DNA of 64,000 bases from an uncultured Lachnospiraceae bacterium (lineage in GTDB: Bacteria > Bacillota > Clostridia > Lachnospirales > Lachnospiraceae), in NCBI GenBank assembly GCA_902779575.1, contig CACZBW010000019.1:1-64000 (forward strand), written 5' to 3'. The position numbers and the translations under genes are program-made. The notes below the pieces were generated by a model that worked only from the letters and a program-made list of their open reading frames with translations, ran no database searches and had not been told where the DNA came from. Within the stretch, counting starts at the first letter, position 1; the number at the start of each line of letters is the position of its first letter. Shown one piece after another: positions 44,654-53,579 of this stretch.

Positions 44654-47425
44654 ATGAAAATCACAGAATGCAGAGTGAATCATCTTGAAAATCCGCTTGG
44701 ATATGAGATGAGCGGCACCCGTTTCTCCTGGAAGGTGGAGGACGCGAAGGGGAAAAGACAGAAAGAGGCCAGAATTCTGATTTCCCTCAGTCCGGACCTG
44801 AAGGACCCCCTGGCTGACACCGGCTGGACAGAGGAGGCGGATTCCCTCTGTATGAAGGTTCCGGTGGAACTCATTCCCTGCACCCGCTATTACTGGCAGG
44901 TTCAGGTCCGGTCAGACGCGGATGAGGAAGCAGCTTCGGAGCTGCAGTTCTTTGAGACCTCTAAGATGGACGAAGAATGGCACGCGTCCTGGATCGGCTG
45001 CGGAAAATCCGGCCGCAGCCCCATTTATTCGAAAATGATCGAAGGGCAGAAGCAGCTTCAAAGCGCCCGGCTCTATATCTGCGGGCTTGGCCTCTATGAA
45101 GCGCGGCTGAACGGCAGGAAGATCGGGGAAGAGTATCTGACCCCCTACTGCAATGACTATAATACCTGGCTGCAGTACCAGACTTATGATTTGACGCAGG
45201 AACTTAAGGAGGGCGGCCTTCTGAGCGTGGAGCTGGGCGACGGCTGGTACGCCGGAAGATTCGGCTTCAATGATCTGACCGGAAAAGGGTATTACGGGGA
45301 CAGCAGCAAGCTGATCGCGGAGATCCGCTGCGTCTATGAGGACGGCAGCGTGCGTTATATCGGCACGGATGAGAGCTGGACCCTGACAAGAGGGAATATC
45401 ACCTTCTCCAATATCTATGACGGCGAACACAGGGATGATTCCCTGCCGGAAGCAGTTCCTGAGCCGGCGAAGCTCTGCGAGCCTCCGAAAGGAAAGCTGA
45501 CGGCCCGGTATTCGCTGCCTGTGACAGTATGCGGGGAATTTGCGCCTATAGAACTGATCACTACGCCCGCGGGCGAGAAAGTCTTTGATCTCGGACAGAA
45601 TATCGCAGGCGTCTTCCGGCTCCGTGTTCATGAGCCCGCAGGCACGAAGATCCGCCTGCAGGCAGGAGAGATCCTGCAGCAGGGGAATTTCTACAATGAA
45701 AACCTGAGGACCGCAAAAGCGGAATACATCTATATTTCCGGCGGGGAAGAGACCGTTGTAGAGCCGAAATTCACCTTCTACGGATACCGCTATATGAAGG
45801 TGGAAGGGATCGATGATCTGAAAAAGAGTGATTTCACAGGCCTTGCCCTTACCAGCAAAATGTCTCGGACCGGCCGCGTAAAGACTGGAAATGAGCTGAT
45901 CGACCGCCTGATCCTGAACACGGAATGGAGCATGAAGGACAACTTCATCGACATGCCGACCGACTGCCCCCAGAGGGACGAGCGGATGGGTTGGACGGGG
46001 GACGCCCAGGTCTTCTCGCCTACCGCCATTCTGATGGCGGACACCTACGCATTTTACCGCAAATTCCTGCATGATATGTCCTGTGAGCAGGCGTGGGCGG
46101 GCGGAATGGTTCCGGATGTGATTCCCTCCTTCGGGCTGGACAGCTGTGCCTGCGCCTGGGGCGACGCAGCAACGATCATTCCCTGGCATCTGTATGAAAC
46201 CTACGGGGATCAGGAGATTCTGGCCGAACAGTTCCGGAGCATGAAGGACTGGGTGGACTATATTGCCTCTGTTGACGGGGACAATCACGGCTGGTGGTAT
46301 CGTTTCCATTACGGCGACTGGCTCGCTCTTGACGGCGTCGGGGGCATGGACGGCGTAAAAGGCGGAACCGAGGACGCTTTCGTTGCGGCGGTCTATTACA
46401 TGTACAGCACGGAGCTTGTGGCAAAGGCTGCGGCTGTGCTGGGCAAAACTGCGGAAGAAAAGGAATACTCTGCACGGGCGGCGAAGATCCGTGCCGATAT
46501 TGTGGCTGAATATTATTCCGCAAACGGCAGGTGCGTTGCGGATACACAGACAGGAAACCTGCTGTCCCTGAGGCATCATCTTGGACCGGATCCCGCAAGA
46601 TGTGCGGAACGCCTGGTCGCGCTCCTGAAAGAAAACAGGGGGCTGCTCAGGACCGGCTTTATCGGCCTTCCGATCCTTGCTGAGGAACTGACCGCCATCG
46701 GACGAAGCGATCTGGCTTATAACCTCCTCTTCAATGAAGAGTATCCGGGCTGGATCTACGAGATCCGTCTTGGCGCGACGACCATCTGGGAGAGGTGGAA
46801 TTCCCTGCTGGCGGACGGGAGCATTTCCTCGACCGGCATGAACTCCTTCAACCATTATTCCTACGGATCCATCGTGCAGTGGATTTACGAGCGGGCGGCA
46901 GGTCTGTGTGCGGACCGGGAAATCCCGGGATCCCGCAAGATGAATCTGGCCCCGCAGGTCGACTGGAGGCTTCATAAGATCGACGCTTCTTACGACTCTC
47001 CCGCAGGAAAATGGGAGAGCGGCTGGGAGATCCTGGATCCCCGGCATATCCGGGTGCACGCCGTCGTTCCCTTCGGCTGCAGTGCTGCGCTGACCCTGCC
47101 GGCGGCGGATGAAGCCATCCTGAAGGAGTGTGCCCGGAAATACGGGCTTGAAATCAGAGACGGCAGAGTGGAGCTTGAAGCGGGCAGCTATGAGTTCTGC
47201 TATGAGACAGCGGAGCCTCTGAGGAAAGTACTGAACGCGGATACGCCGATCATGGAAGTGTTCGGCCGGCCGGAAGCCAGGGCCTTCCTTGAAAAGCACG
47301 GGATCGGGATCAGCCTCTTCCCGGACCAGGCCAGGCACCTCTCGGTCCGGGAAATCAGCAGACTGTGGGCCAAGGTGGAGGATTCTGTCGTGAAACTCTT
47401 TGATGAAGAGCTGAGTAAGCTGTAG
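44654..47425 (+). CDS. Alpha-L-rhamnosidase, GH78
   Basis: This 923-residue hydrolase has no signal peptide and should act in the cytoplasm on imported rhamnosides. The N-terminal part starts TECRVNHLENPLGYEMSGTRFSW and includes the Bac_rhamnosid_N domain (ARLYICGLGLYEARLNGRKIG). The catalytic (alpha/alpha)6 domain has the acidic motif DCPQRDERMGWTGDAQV near residue 437-453, which carries the general acid, and a C-terminal beta-sandwich follows. AGCGGAGG precedes the ATG. Targets may be flavonoid rhamnosides or rhamnogalacturonan fragments. Confidence 0.93.
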   Translation: MKITECRVNHLENPLGYEMSGTRFSWKVEDAKGKRQKEARILISLSPDLKDPLADTGWTEEADSLCMKVPVELIPCTRYYWQVQVRSDADEEAASELQFFETSKMDEEWHASWIGCGKSGRSPIYSKMIEGQKQLQSARLYICGLGLYEARLNGRKIGEEYLTPYCNDYNTWLQYQTYDLTQELKEGGLLSVELGDGWYAGRFGFNDLTGKGYYGDSSKLIAEIRCVYEDGSVRYIGTDESWTLTRGNITFSNIYDGEHRDDSLPEAVPEPAKLCEPPKGKLTARYSLPVTVCGEFAPIELITTPAGEKVFDLGQNIAGVFRLRVHEPAGTKIRLQAGEILQQGNFYNENLRTAKAEYIYISGGEETVVEPKFTFYGYRYMKVEGIDDLKKSDFTGLALTSKMSRTGRVKTGNELIDRLILNTEWSMKDNFIDMPTDCPQRDERMGWTGDAQVFSPTAILMADTYAFYRKFLHDMSCEQAWAGGMVPDVIPSFGLDSCACAWGDAATIIPWHLYETYGDQEILAEQFRSMKDWVDYIASVDGDNHGWWYRFHYGDWLALDGVGGMDGVKGGTEDAFVAAVYYMYSTELVAKAAAVLGKTAEEKEYSARAAKIRADIVAEYYSANGRCVADTQTGNLLSLRHHLGPDPARCAERLVALLKENRGLLRTGFIGLPILAEELTAIGRSDLAYNLLFNEEYPGWIYEIRLGATTIWERWNSLLADGSISSTGMNSFNHYSYGSIVQWIYERAAGLCADREIPGSRKMNLAPQVDWRLHKIDASYDSPAGKWESGWEILDPRHIRVHAVVPFGCSAALTLPAADEAILKECARKYGLEIRDGRVELEAGSYEFCYETAEPLRKVLNADTPIMEVFGRPEARAFLEKHGIGISLFPDQARHLSVREISRLWAKVEDSVVKLFDEELSKL

Positions 47426-47506
47426 GAGCTGAAAATACAGACTGTTCAGATTCGTTTTTTTGCGGTATGATATCTTCAAATCGCAAACTGGAGGACATAG
47501 ATTGAG

Positions 47507-49273
47507 ATGAAAGCATTATACAACAACGGCGAAGTCAGGACTCTGGCTCCCGAAGAAGAATCACACGTTATAAGGCATACGGCGGCGCATATCATGGCTC
47601 AGGCCATCCTGCGCCTTCATCCTCAGGCAAAGTTCGCTTACGGTCCGGCTACAGAGCGCGGATTCTATTACGATGTAGATCTCGGAGAGGAAAAACTCTC
47701 GGATGAGGATCTGGCAGCGATCGAGGCGGAGATGGCGAAGATCACGAAAGAGAACCTTCCCATCAAAACCTACGAGCTTCCGCGCGACGAGGCGATCAGG
47801 CTGATGGAGAGCAGAGGCGAGGTCTACAAGGTAGAGCACATCGGAGATCTGGATGCCGACGCCCGGATCACCTTCTACCAGCAGGGCGATTACATCGACA
47901 TGTGCGTCGGCCCGCACCTGACCTATACCAAAGCCCTGAAGGCCTTCAAGATCACCGGACAGTCCGGCGCTTACTGGAAGAACAACAGCGAGAACAAGAT
48001 GCTTACCCGCATCAACGGCGTTGCCTTCCACAATGCGGAAGAACTGCAGGCCTGGGAGAAGGAACAGGAAGAAGCGAGAGCCCGCGACCACCGCAGGATC
48101 GGAAAAGAGATGCAGCTGTTCATGACGGACGACCTGGTAGGAAAGGGCCTTCCCATGTTCCTGCCCAAGGGCTATGTGCTCTGGCAGATCCTTGAGAACT
48201 ACATCAAGGATAAGGAGCGCCGTCTGGGATATCTGCATGTTATGACGCCCTGCGTCGGCACTGTGGATCTTTACAGGACCTCCGGACACTGGGAGCACTA
48301 TAAGGAAAATATGTTCCCGCCCATGGTTATGGAGGGCGAGGAGTATGTCCTCAGGCCGATGAACTGCCCGCATCACATGCGGATCTACGCCAACCAGCCC
48401 AGATCCTACAGGAACCTTCCGCTGCGCATAGCCGAGATCGCCCATGACTTCCGCTATGAGTCGTCCGGAACCTTGAAGGGAATCGAGCGCGGCAGACATT
48501 TCTGCCAGAACGACGCCCATCTGTTTGTGACGCCCGAGCAGATCAAGTCCGAGATCGCCTGCGTATGCGACCTGATCTTCGACGCGTATAAGGATTTCAA
48601 TATCACGGATTACCGCTGTGTTCTGTCGCTGCGCGATCCGGCCGACAAGAAGAAATACCATGATGACGATGAGATGTGGAACACCGCCGAGGATGCTCTG
48701 CGCCAGGTTCTGAACGAGCTGAAGATCGACTACACCGAGGAGATCGGGGAGGCGGCTTTCTACGGACCGAAGCTGGACGTCAACGTGAAGCCTGCGGTCG
48801 GAGCCGAGTATACGCTGTCCACCTGTCAGCTGGATTTCTGCCTGCCGGCAAAGTTCAATCTCACCTATGTGGACCAGGACGGAACGGAGAAGACGCCTGT
48901 AGTAATCCATCGTGCGATCCTTGGTTCTCTGGACCGTTTCATGGCTTACCTCATCGAGGAAACCAAGGGACGTTTCCCGGTATGGCTTGCGCCTGTCCAG
49001 GTCAAGGTCCTTCCGGTTTCCGAGAAATATATGGAGTATTCGACCGGAGTACTGAACAGGCTTCTGGATGAGGGAATCCGCGCTGAGCTGGATGAGAGAA
49101 ATGAGAAGATCGGGTATAAGATCCGTGAAGCCCAGCAGGTCGAGCACGTTCCGTATATGCTGATTCTCGGACAGAAGGAGAGCGAAGCCGGGAACGTTAC
49201 GTTCCGCAACAGAGATACCGGTGAAAGCGAGACTTCTTCGCTTGAAGAATTTATCAGCATGATAAAAGGGTGA
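47507..49273 (+). CDS. thrS: Threonyl-tRNA synthetase without TGS domain
   Basis: This 588-residue class II enzyme charges tRNA-Thr. The N2 editing domain begins almost at once (HVIRHTAAHIMAQAI) with its GFYYDVDL and zinc/editing residues. The catalytic core has MNCPHHMRIYA (motif 2 region and zinc Cys), RIAEIAHDFRYE and QLDFCLP, and the anticodon-binding domain closes the protein. The usual N-terminal TGS domain of about 60 residues is missing; only about 20 residues precede the editing domain. GGAGG is 12 bases before the ATG. No T-box is visible in the short leader. Confidence 0.95.
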   Translation: MKALYNNGEVRTLAPEEESHVIRHTAAHIMAQAILRLHPQAKFAYGPATERGFYYDVDLGEEKLSDEDLAAIEAEMAKITKENLPIKTYELPRDEAIRLMESRGEVYKVEHIGDLDADARITFYQQGDYIDMCVGPHLTYTKALKAFKITGQSGAYWKNNSENKMLTRINGVAFHNAEELQAWEKEQEEARARDHRRIGKEMQLFMTDDLVGKGLPMFLPKGYVLWQILENYIKDKERRLGYLHVMTPCVGTVDLYRTSGHWEHYKENMFPPMVMEGEEYVLRPMNCPHHMRIYANQPRSYRNLPLRIAEIAHDFRYESSGTLKGIERGRHFCQNDAHLFVTPEQIKSEIACVCDLIFDAYKDFNITDYRCVLSLRDPADKKKYHDDDEMWNTAEDALRQVLNELKIDYTEEIGEAAFYGPKLDVNVKPAVGAEYTLSTCQLDFCLPAKFNLTYVDQDGTEKTPVVIHRAILGSLDRFMAYLIEETKGRFPVWLAPVQVKVLPVSEKYMEYSTGVLNRLLDEGIRAELDERNEKIGYKIREAQQVEHVPYMLILGQKESEAGNVTFRNRDTGESETSSLEEFISMIKG

Positions 49274-49407
49274 TCAGAATTCTTTCCCGCGGTATCCGTA
49301 CCTGCATGGTATTACATCATGATCAGAGAGTAATGGCAACTATTTCGGATAACGGAAAAACAGCCGGCAGAGCCGGCGGACTGAACGGAAAAGAAAGGAG
49401 AACAATG

Positions 49408-50313
49408 ATGAAACGCAAAGGATTCTGCAAATGGTTTGCTGCGGCAGGAGCGCTGCTGCTGATGCTTCTGATCATGTCATTCAGCGCATTTGCCGGCGAT
49501 GGAATCGACTTCTATTTTGATTCACAGGGATACGGCAGGGACATCGGACTGATTTCGACCTCTTTCCAGCCGGGCGATCTTCTTTACAACAGTTTCCTCA
49601 ATGATTATAATCCGACTGCCCCGGGCTGCAGATTCAGAGCATGGTCACTTTCTCCGAATTCAGATGTGTGGGCCGGCGACAAAGTTCTCACGACCCCCAA
49701 AGGCGGCACCCTCCGTCTTTATGCCCGCTGGGATGTTTCTGATATCACCTTTGTCTTCAATGGCAATGGGGCAACAGGCGGAGCCATCGGTGAACTTCTC
49801 GTTCCGGGAGGCAAGGCGGCGACCCTGCCCTCAGGAGCTGCTTTCTCAAGACCGGGTTATACTTTCCGGAACTGGACAACCAATCCGGACGGTAGCGGCA
49901 CTGTTTATTCCGCAGGCCAGGCAGTAACCTGCAACCTTGGAAACTATCCTGTCGATTTTGTAAGCCATGACGTAATTACGCTGTATGCGCAGTGGATCGG
50001 AACCGGTCCGGACCTTCCGCCGTATCCGGTCAACCCGTCTTCTCCGATCATTTATGTGACCAGCGTCGACCGCAACGCCAGGAAGATGGTTCTGCACTGG
50101 AAGCCGGTTCCGGGAGCATCCGGATATGAAGTTATCGTGAAATCTCACGGAAGGAAGCAGGTTATCCCCACAGCTGATAACAAGCTGAAAGTTACGAACA
50201 TCCGCGGAATGGCGATCAAAAACAAGACTGTCAGGTTCAGAATCCGTGCTTATCAGATCGTGAACGGATCGAAGATGTACATCGCTAGATCTGCGCAGGG
50301 AATCAGTTATTGA
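49408..50313 (+). CDS. Secreted protein with InlB-type repeats and a fibronectin III-like domain
   Basis: This secreted protein of about 301 residues has a Sec signal peptide (KRKGFCKWFAAAGALLLMLL, ending SFSAFAGDG). Two InlB B-type/Listeria-Bacteroides repeats follow, each ending in the Tyr-Ala-x-Trp signature (RLYARWDVS and TLYAQWIG) and containing FRAWSLSP and FRNWTTNPDGSG. A C-terminal fibronectin III-like domain starts near VTSVDRNARKMVLHWKPVPGASGYEV. No sorting signal is seen, so it is probably released or held non-covalently. ATG 49408 (second of two adjacent) lies 7 bases after AAAGGAG; the longer open frame from 49270 lacks a signal peptide. Confidence 0.85.
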   Translation: MKRKGFCKWFAAAGALLLMLLIMSFSAFAGDGIDFYFDSQGYGRDIGLISTSFQPGDLLYNSFLNDYNPTAPGCRFRAWSLSPNSDVWAGDKVLTTPKGGTLRLYARWDVSDITFVFNGNGATGGAIGELLVPGGKAATLPSGAAFSRPGYTFRNWTTNPDGSGTVYSAGQAVTCNLGNYPVDFVSHDVITLYAQWIGTGPDLPPYPVNPSSPIIYVTSVDRNARKMVLHWKPVPGASGYEVIVKSHGRKQVIPTADNKLKVTNIRGMAIKNKTVRFRIRAYQIVNGSKMYIARSAQGISY

Positions 50314-50349
50314 TTCCGGACAAGCGCACACAGATAATTGAATAAGGAA

Positions 50350-50389
50350 ACACAGAGGGAGAGCGCCGCAAGGCGCTCTTTCTTTGTGT
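50350..50389 (+). terminator. Terminator after the InlB-repeat protein gene
   Basis: AGAGCGCC-GCAA-GGCGCTCT (50360-50379) has a stable GNRA-type loop and is flanked by partly paired ACACAGA/TTTGTGT, with TTTCTTT downstream. Confidence 0.8.
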
Positions 50390-50401
50390 CTGTTCACGGC
50401 T

Positions 50402-50496
50402 CTCCACAAAAAGCCGCAGATCATCCGTGCTTTGCACGTATGACGCATCTGCGATGCTTCTATCTGCGGCTTTGTGTGGAGTTCCTGCTTCGCAGG
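50402..50496. repeat. Multi-hairpin palindromic element
   Basis: Twenty-base arms at 50402-50421 and 50462-50481 pair with one mismatch. The 40-base interior folds into CGTGC-TTT-GCACG (50426-50438) and GCATC-TGC-GATGC (near 50444-50457), giving a clover-like cruciform. CCTGC-TTC-GCAGG (50484-50496) follows immediately. TATGACG occurs both inside and just after the element. It may be a small mobile or REP-like repeat or a structured RNA. Confidence 0.7.
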
Positions 50497-50862
50497 CAAT
50501 GTATGACGATGAATAGTAACTCTGAAGAAACAAATTGTTGCGATTTCCATTCTAAATATAGCTATAGAGAAAACGGTTTCGGACATGAAAAACATGTGTT
50601 TTTCGATAGAGTATCCGAATTTGCCTGTACAGAATAGACAAAAATGGTAGATAAATCTTGACAGTATTGACGAAAAAACGAATTCTGAAAACAAACAGAA
50701 GCAATAATTTATAAAAGTTCAGCAAGTATTCAAAAGCCACGGAAAGGATGAGATGATACCATAAATTCAACAGAGAGTTGCAATATGAAACAGAAACGGT
50801 TTTTTCGTAATTCACTGATGAGCGTCTGCGCTCGCACCAATCCATAAGAGGAGGGACTACTT

Positions 50863-52536
50863 ATGAAGAAGATTCTGGCAGCGACATTAGCTCTGGCTCT
50901 GACAGCCGCCCCGATGATGACTGCATTTGCAGAGGATGCGGCAGAAGAACCGGTTACCCTGACTGTTTTCCGCGGCGACCCGGGCGACCAACCGGCGGAT
51001 GACAACAAGATCTATCAGAAGATCAAGGACGAGTTCGGCGTATCCTTCGAATTCGAGTTCCTGGCAGGCGACCTTGACGAGAAGCTCGGCATGATGATTG
51101 CCGGCGAAGACTATCCGGATCTTTTTGACGGCGGCAACAGCGCGGACCTTCTGATCCAGAACGGAGCCCTGATCAACCTTCTTGACTATGTAAGCCCGGA
51201 GAAGACCCCGAGACTGTGGGCTCACATCGAGCCGCAGAAAGCAAGACTGATCACACAGGATGAGGATGGGAACGATGCCCTTTACATCATTCCGAACTAT
51301 GGCCTGGCAGACGGCGAGCAGATCGTCAACTCCGTCAACGGTCCCGCATTCTTCATCCAGAAGCAGGTTCTGGAATGGGCGGGTTATCCGCAGATCCATA
51401 CCCTGAACGAGTATTTCGATCTTCTGGACAGCTTCATCGAAGCGAACCCCACAGATGAGAACGGCACTCCCTATACCGGATTTGATATTCTCTGCGAAGA
51501 CTGGCGTCATTTCTGCCTGATCAACCCGGTTCAGCACCTGATGGGACGCCCGAACGACGGCGAAGTCCTGGTTGATGTGAATTCGGATGATTTCCATACC
51601 GAAACCTTCATCGACAAGCCCTATGCGAAGCCCTACTACAAGAAGCTGAACGAAGAGTTCCACAAGGGCCTGATCAGCAAGGACACCTTCGTCATGAACT
51701 ATGACCAGTACATTGCTGCTCTTTCCAGCGGCACGGTCCTTGGCATGTTCGACCAGACATGGGATTTCAACACCGCCACCTTCGCCCTTCAGGATGCGAA
51801 GATGTACAAGAACACCTACGTAGCCCTGGGTCTTGTCTATGATCCGGAATATGTGGACGGCAAAGAGATCGAAGAACACTATGTAAACGGCTCCCTTCCG
51901 AATGTAAACCGCGGTTTCGGTATCTCCGTCAACTGCGAGTGCCCGGAGCGCATCGTCAACATGTGGGAAGAGATGATGTCCGACGAATGGCAGCTGCTCT
52001 TCAACTGGGGCGTTGAGGGCGAGGATTACTCCATCGAGAACGGCCGCCTGGTCATGACCACCGAGCAGTATGAGAATACCCTGAACAACAACTGGAAGCT
52101 TCACAACAAGGCAGAAGCATTTACCCAGAGCAGCCCGAAGAAGCAGGGCTACATCATGGACGGCGAGCTTGCAGGAAACTGCTGGGAGCCGGCAAACCAG
52201 CCTGAGATCGTATTCGGCCAGATGAACGACTATGACAAGGAATTCCTGGAGCATTACGGCTATCAGAAATTCGCTGATTTCGTAAATCCTCCGATCGAGC
52301 TGGCGCCTTACGGCGAAGCATGGCAGATCGACTACACGCCGGTCGATGTTGACCATCAGGACTTCCTGGATATCCAGGACAAGTACCTTCCGGAACTGAT
52401 CATGTGCGAGCCGGATGAGTTCGACGCCCTCTGGGATGAGTTCGTCGAGGAGATCACTCCGTCCGCCACCGTATTCGGAGAATATATGTGGGAAGCCGTA
52501 CAGGCTGAGGCAGCAAAGGTTCTCGAAAACGAATGA
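50863..52536 (+). CDS. ABC transporter sugar-binding protein, family 1 (LplA-like)
   Basis: This 557-residue extracellular binding protein starts with a clear signal peptide (KKILAATLALALTAAPMMTAFA, cut before EDAAEE) and has no lipobox Cys. The large solute-binding domain includes a typical PDLFDGGNSADLLIQNGALINL stretch (described here as residues about 82-103). Long family 1 members next to LplB/LplC permeases bind oligosaccharides, often plant-derived. AGAGGAGGGAC precedes the ATG. Ligand unknown; the GH78 gene 3.4 kb upstream may be related only by theme. Confidence 0.9.
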   Translation: MKKILAATLALALTAAPMMTAFAEDAAEEPVTLTVFRGDPGDQPADDNKIYQKIKDEFGVSFEFEFLAGDLDEKLGMMIAGEDYPDLFDGGNSADLLIQNGALINLLDYVSPEKTPRLWAHIEPQKARLITQDEDGNDALYIIPNYGLADGEQIVNSVNGPAFFIQKQVLEWAGYPQIHTLNEYFDLLDSFIEANPTDENGTPYTGFDILCEDWRHFCLINPVQHLMGRPNDGEVLVDVNSDDFHTETFIDKPYAKPYYKKLNEEFHKGLISKDTFVMNYDQYIAALSSGTVLGMFDQTWDFNTATFALQDAKMYKNTYVALGLVYDPEYVDGKEIEEHYVNGSLPNVNRGFGISVNCECPERIVNMWEEMMSDEWQLLFNWGVEGEDYSIENGRLVMTTEQYENTLNNNWKLHNKAEAFTQSSPKKQGYIMDGELAGNCWEPANQPEIVFGQMNDYDKEFLEHYGYQKFADFVNPPIELAPYGEAWQIDYTPVDVDHQDFLDIQDKYLPELIMCEPDEFDALWDEFVEEITPSATVFGEYMWEAVQAEAAKVLENE

Positions 52537-52555
52537 TCCATTCATGAATCCTGAG

Positions 52556-52584
52556 GAGGGGAGAGAGCTTTGATCTCTCCCCTC
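52556..52584 (+). promoter_or_regulatory. Intra-operon hairpin after the binding-protein gene
   Basis: An 11-bp perfect stem GAGGGGAGAGA/TCTCTCCCCTC (52556-52566 with 52574-52584) with a 7-base loop lies 20 bases after the binding-protein stop codon and just before the permease ribosome binding site. There is no T-run. It probably stabilises the upstream message or attenuates the permeases. Confidence 0.65.
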
Positions 52585-52605
52585 TGTATCTGCGGGGGTG
52601 CATCC

Positions 52606-53562
52606 ATGAGCAAGACTGAGGCCGCCGGCACTGCCTACGCCGGAGCGAAGAAAAAGAAAAGCTTCTTTGGTAAACTCGGAAGACAATGGCAGCTTCTTGT
52701 CATGTCGCTGCCGATGCTGATCTACGTCCTGATCTTCAACTACGGACCCATGTGGGGGTGGATCACGGCTTTTCAGGACTATAAGCCCAAACAGGGAATC
52801 ACGGGAAGCAAGTTCGTCGGCCTGAAGAATTTCAAGTGGCTGTTCGGAAGGGATGATTTCCTCAACAGCGTGCGGAATACCCTGGCCATGAGCGTCATCA
52901 ACCTGGTTCTGGGAACCGTCGCCGCCATCGTGCTGGCCATCCTCCTGAACGAGGTTATGAACACCTTCTTCAAGCGCACCGTCCAGACAGTCACCTACCT
53001 GCCCCATTTCCTCAGTATGGTCATCGTCGTCGGCATGGCCCAGAATATCTTCGCCAGCAACGGCCCGATCAACAACCTGCTGATGAACATCGGACTCATC
53101 AAGGAGCCCCTGTTCTTCCTGGGAGAGAGCAAATATTTCTGGTGGCTGGTCGGCTTCATCAATGTCTGGAAGGAAGTCGGCTGGAACACGATCATTTACA
53201 TTGCCGCCATGACGGCCATCGACCCGGGCCTCTATGAGGCTGCCGCCATCGACGGCGCGGGAAGATTCAACAAGATCCGCTACATCACACTGCCCGGCAT
53301 CAAATCGACCTTCGTGATTCTCCTGATCATGAACATCGGCCACCTGATGGAAGCCGGATTCGAGATCCAGTACCTGCTGGGTTCCTCCCTGGTCATGGAC
53401 AGATCCCAGACCATCGACATCTTCGTCCTGAAATACGGTATTTCCAAGCAGCAGTACGGCGTGGCAACCGCTGCCGGCATGTTCAAGAGTATCGTAGCGA
53501 TCATCCTGCTCTTTGCCGCGAACACCATCGCGAAGAAGCTCAATGAGAGCACACTGATCTGA
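52606..53562 (+). CDS. ABC transporter permease, LplB/MalF-like (CUT1)
   Basis: This 318-residue membrane permease starts with a basic cytoplasmic tail (GAKKKKSFFGKLGRQW) and has six hydrophobic helices. Typical LplB features are IFNYGPMWGWITAFQDYKP and the EAA loop in LYEAAAIDGAGRFNKIRYITLP, where the ATPase docks. ATG 52606 follows GGGGGTG; an upstream in-frame start at 52570 falls within the hairpin and lacks homology. It works with the next permease and an ATPase encoded elsewhere. Confidence 0.92.
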   Translation: MSKTEAAGTAYAGAKKKKSFFGKLGRQWQLLVMSLPMLIYVLIFNYGPMWGWITAFQDYKPKQGITGSKFVGLKNFKWLFGRDDFLNSVRNTLAMSVINLVLGTVAAIVLAILLNEVMNTFFKRTVQTVTYLPHFLSMVIVVGMAQNIFASNGPINNLLMNIGLIKEPLFFLGESKYFWWLVGFINVWKEVGWNTIIYIAAMTAIDPGLYEAAAIDGAGRFNKIRYITLPGIKSTFVILLIMNIGHLMEAGFEIQYLLGSSLVMDRSQTIDIFVLKYGISKQQYGVATAAGMFKSIVAIILLFAANTIAKKLNESTLI

Positions 53563-53579
53563 GAAAGGGGGAAAGAGAA

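Larger units (their letters stand above)
50314..50862. other. 549-bp non-coding interval with terminator and structured element
   Basis: From left to right it holds a terminator (50350-50389), a multi-hairpin inverted-repeat element (50402-50496), a TTCGGA...TCCGAA stem around a GAAAAACATG segment near 50577-50622, and an A/T-rich stretch with two TTGAC boxes (50659 and 50668), no good -10 at the right distance, and TATAAA near 50712. The ABC operon promoter must lie here. No gene is visible. Confidence 0.6.

Noticed and set aside
47426..47506. T-box leader upstream of thrS
   Set aside because: The interval is only about 80 bases and has no T-box core sequence.
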